A DNA stretch of 64,000 nucleotides, taken from NCBI GenBank assembly GCA_949358305.1, contig OX442314.1:30117118-30181117 (forward strand). The letters are read 5' to 3'. Of this stretch, positions 61,207 through 64,000 are shown in pieces. A program made the translations under genes and the position numbers. The number at the start of each line of letters is the position of its first letter. Within the stretch, counting starts at the first letter, position 1. A model generated the notes under the pieces. That model ran no database searches. It was not told where the DNA came from and saw only the letters and a program-made list of their open reading frames with translations. This stretch comes from Strigamia acuminata (lineage: Eukaryota > Arthropoda > Chilopoda > Geophilomorpha > Linotaeniidae).

Positions 61207-63337
61207 TTAAGATTTCCTTAAGTCCACGACGGTAACCTGCGCCTCGCCACTCGTTATGACGTGCGAACAAGTCTGCAAGGAATTTCAAATATAAATTATT
61301 AAATCGATTTGATTTTTAGTGTTTTTCTTTCGTTGTTTTTACTTCGTATAATTGGGGGTCTTTGGGGTGCGGATGAAAGCCTGACAGTTGGCATTTAGCG
61401 ATGTAATCGAGGCCGTAGTCGGGCGTGAGTGCGAATAAACCGGTTCTAATTTGTCGGAATAAAAGAGAAATTGTATTTGATTTTGATTTCGATTTTGATT
61501 TTAGTTGTGGATGATTTACTCGTTGAATTTGGGTGCGCAAACAATAGCTATGGCTTCGGGCATCATCATTTGGTAGGCGCATTGTGTGTGAAGATCGACA
61601 CTGGACATGAAGCTTGTTTGCGTGGGATGTGTCTGGAAAAAGTAATGGAAAACGGAATAAGAATTGCGAAAAATGTTTGGTTGAATCTAAAATATCAATT
61701 TCCTCAAAATAAATCAATATTCATTAATATTTATCAAGAAAAATCAATAATTATTAATATTCATCAAAGAAAATCAATAATTATTAATATTTATCAAAGA
61801 CAAATCATTGATAAATAATGAATATCAATATTTTTCAGAGACAAATCAATAAATATCAATATTTTTCAGAGACAAATCAATAAATATCAATATTTTTCAG
61901 AGACAAATCAATGAATATCAATATTTTTCAGAGACAAATCAATGAATATCAATATTTTTCAGAGACAAATCAATGAATATCAATATCTTTCAGAGACAAA
62001 TCAATGAATATCAATATTTTTCAGAGACAAATCAATGAATATCAATATTTTTCAGAGACAAATCAATGAATATCAATATTTTTCAGAGACAAATCAATGA
62101 ATATCAATATTTTTCAGAGACAAATCAATGAATATCAATATTTTTCAGAGACAAATCAATGAATATCAATATTTTTCAGAGACAAATCAATGAATATCAA
62201 TATCAATATCAATGAATATTAATATTCTTCATGAAAAACCAATTTTTATCAACATTATTCAAAGAAAAATTGATGAATATCAACATTTTTTGTGAAAAAC
62301 CAATAATTATCAATATTTTTCACAGAAAAATCAATAATTATCAACATTTTTCATGAAATAAAACTAATTTTTATCAATATTACTAATAAAAAAATAAAAT
62401 TTCTTACAAAAAATCTCTAATTTTATGAATAAACATAAAAAATTTCTAGTAAAAATCATCCATTTTCAAGGTAAGTCATCGTTTTTCTAGTAAGTCATCG
62501 ATTTTCTAGTAAGTCATCGATTTTCTAGCAAAAATCATTAATTTTCTGGCAAAAACCACCAATTTTCTAATAAAAACATAAATTAAATTTCAAAAAAACT
62601 GTTCCAAACCACTATTTTCACCATATAAACCCATCAAACAGACCTTAAAAACAATTAAGTTGACCTACAATAAAAATTCCCTAAATAAAAACAAAAAAGC
62701 AAAAAAACCATTTCATCCGTACATGAATCCAACCAAGCGTTATCAAATCATGTTCATCCTGATACTCGAATATATCTTCCTCATTATCCGTCGTGCAACT
62801 ATCACTCGTGCCATGCTGATGGGGAATCAACAAGTGTGTGACGCTAAACACGCTGTGCGCCAGCGTTCCGGCCAAAATGCCGCAAGTCTCGATCGCCCTG
62901 TCCGTATTCGACTGCGCCAACTTAAGGAACTTGGGCATCAACAACAACGGCACGATAACGTTGCGCAGTCCGGTCTGCGACTCCACGTGACTGAGTAAAT
63001 ACGAAGGTTTCGTGGACCGATCGATGTTCGGCTTGGGCGTGATGGATATGTGAGGGATCGGGTCGAGATTCGTGGCCCCCGTGGCCAGTGGCGGTTCCGG
63101 GGAGTCGAGTTTGGTGGAGTTGGACGGCTCCAGGTCGGGCCAGTCGACGCTGAGGAAGTCGTTGTTGTTGTTGTTGACGGCAAGTGGTTGCGCGATTTGT
63201 CCGTTTTCGCCCAGTTTCTTTCGTTGTTCGATTAGGCGCATTTCTTTCTCTTCTTCGTATTTCCGGCGTTCTTTGTCGCGGGCAATTTGCTCCTCGTGCT
63301 GCCTGAGTTGTTCTTTGTGTTCCAATAGTTCTTTTTT
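61207..63337 (-). CDS. STAMBP: STAMBP/AMSH-type JAMM deubiquitinase, last four exons (5' part off window)
   Basis: A zinc metalloprotease that cleaves Lys63-linked ubiquitin chains on endosomal cargo with the ESCRT machinery (family knowledge). Exons on the - strand: 63337-62723, 61632-61520, 61445-61343 and 61272-61207. All have GT-AG ends, phases 0, 2 and 0, giving 298 residues. The first encodes a charged coiled coil ([19 protein letters not shown]) and the start of the JAMM domain with the catalytic Glu in ETCGILAG. The zinc site WIH|THP ... SSVD spans the first intron. Then come [28 protein letters not shown] and [11 protein letters not shown]. All JAMM residues are present. The MIT-like N terminus must lie right of the window. 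Confidence 0.93.
61803..62210. repeat. 31-bp tandem array, about 12-13 copies, in a STAMBP intron
   Basis: Unit contains AATATCAATATTTTTCAG and AGACAAATCAATG. The CAGAGAC word recurs every 31 bp from 61836 to 62177. Intronic (61633-62722). The flank has more diverged copies and 20-bp repeats (TTTTCTAGTAAGTCATCGA, 62463-62540). Confidence 0.92.
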
Positions 63338-63340
63338 CTA

Positions 63341-64000
63341 GAATGGAGAATTTGGATTAGTAAATCAAACGAGTTTTTGGTGTTTTCAACTGAAAAATGT
63401 CTTTTTTTATTAGTAATTGTAATTTTTGAATAGAAAAATGCCATTTTTGATCGAAAAAATGCTATTTTTGAACGAAAAATGCTATTTTGAACGAAAAAAT
63501 GCTATTTTGAACGAAAAAATGCTATTTGTGAACGAAAAAATATCATTTTGAATGGAAAAATATCATTTTGAATGGAAAAATATCATTTTGAATGGAAAAA
63601 TGTCATTTTTGAACGGAAAAATGTCATTTTGAACGGGTAAATGTCATTTTTGAAAAAAAAATTACATTTTTTCTCACCAAAATCATGTTTTTAATGTTTT
63701 TTTCTGTAAAAATCACATTTTTAAATGAAAATTGTCAATAATTTTTTCTTAAGAATCACATTTTTGGTAAAAATAGTGACATATCTCTATCTCCGTCTTA
63801 AAAGCACATTTCATTAAAAATCTAAACATTTTTCACCCAAAAATCCCTTTTGCTACCAAAAAACTAACAATTTCACTTAAAAACCGTTATTTTCACAAAA
63901 TCCACACCACATTTTGCGAAAACACCCATTTTCTTCTCTATAAAAACCATATTTTCATACAAATTAAGTGAAATCGTCTAAAATTTTAACCATTTCAACC
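63341..64000 (-). other. STAMBP intron with about 20-bp tandem repeats
   Basis: Upstream of the 63337 acceptor (CCATTCTAG). 63428-63660 holds about ten units like AAAAATGCTATTTTGAACGA and AAAAATATCATTTTGAATGG. No exon seen before the window end. Confidence 0.7.

Noticed and set aside
61803-62210. Regular 31-bp repeats, checked as a CRISPR array
   Set aside because: Repeats are contiguous without unique spacers, lie in an animal intron and have no cas genes nearby.

Overview
The window is animal genomic DNA, most likely from an arthropod. The evidence is an AMSH/STAMBP deubiquitinase gene with animal-type exon structure, short (about 60-70 nt) AT-rich introns, MITEs with terminal inverted repeats, and metavirid (Ty3/gypsy-like) LTR retrotransposons. 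Two of the retrotransposons are primed by tRNA-Pro and one by tRNA-Gln. I cannot name the species. About 50 kb of the 64 kb is retrotransposon, much of it nested.

Left part (1-37728), a nest of insertions. A + strand element, E1, enters the window inside pol and ends in a 3' LTR near 32573. Its pol is split after the reverse transcriptase by a complete 13.5-kb element A (1539-15060, + strand, 996-bp LTRs, TSD CCCC). Its third gene is split by a 9.4-kb element B (19983-29388, - strand, 1903-bp LTRs, TSD CCTA). Removing A and B restores both E1 frames exactly. E1 in turn seems to sit in E4, a decayed - strand element (32574-37728), whose 5' LTR abuts an exon remnant of a host gene.

Right part (37729-64000), a host locus with a broken inverted duplication. 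On the - strand, STAMBP (63337-61207, first exons beyond the window) is followed by an unrecognised gene, X. X exon 1 is split by the complete 12.3-kb element C (47864-60203, - strand, 959-bp LTRs, TSD AAAG). To the left lie an inverted copy of the STAMBP tail (43741-44180, frameshifted), a solo LTR whose empty site survives in the other arm, a second X-like gene X' (41164-42828, one internal stop), and a truncated copy of X (37729-39107) interrupted by a further solo LTR. Several MITEs and tandem repeats fill the spaces.

How the retroelements work. A and C are complete: LTR, tRNA-Pro primer site, gag with CCHC knuckle, -1 frameshift signal (A_AAA_AAC plus a stem-loop), pol (protease, RT, RNase H, integrase, GPY/F module), a third gene, polypurine tract, LTR. 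The third gene is not envelope-like. It appears to be spliced (two exons in A and E1, three in C), and in several elements it has its own CCAAT/TATA- or CRE-type promoter. B has lost gag and pol entirely but keeps one gene of this position and style, also with a promoter. The LTRs of all families are unusually rich in short hairpins. In one solo LTR five hairpins share nearly the same loop but have different, compensated stems. These two features, the spliced self-promoted accessory gene and the hairpin-array LTRs, are the best candidates for something undescribed.
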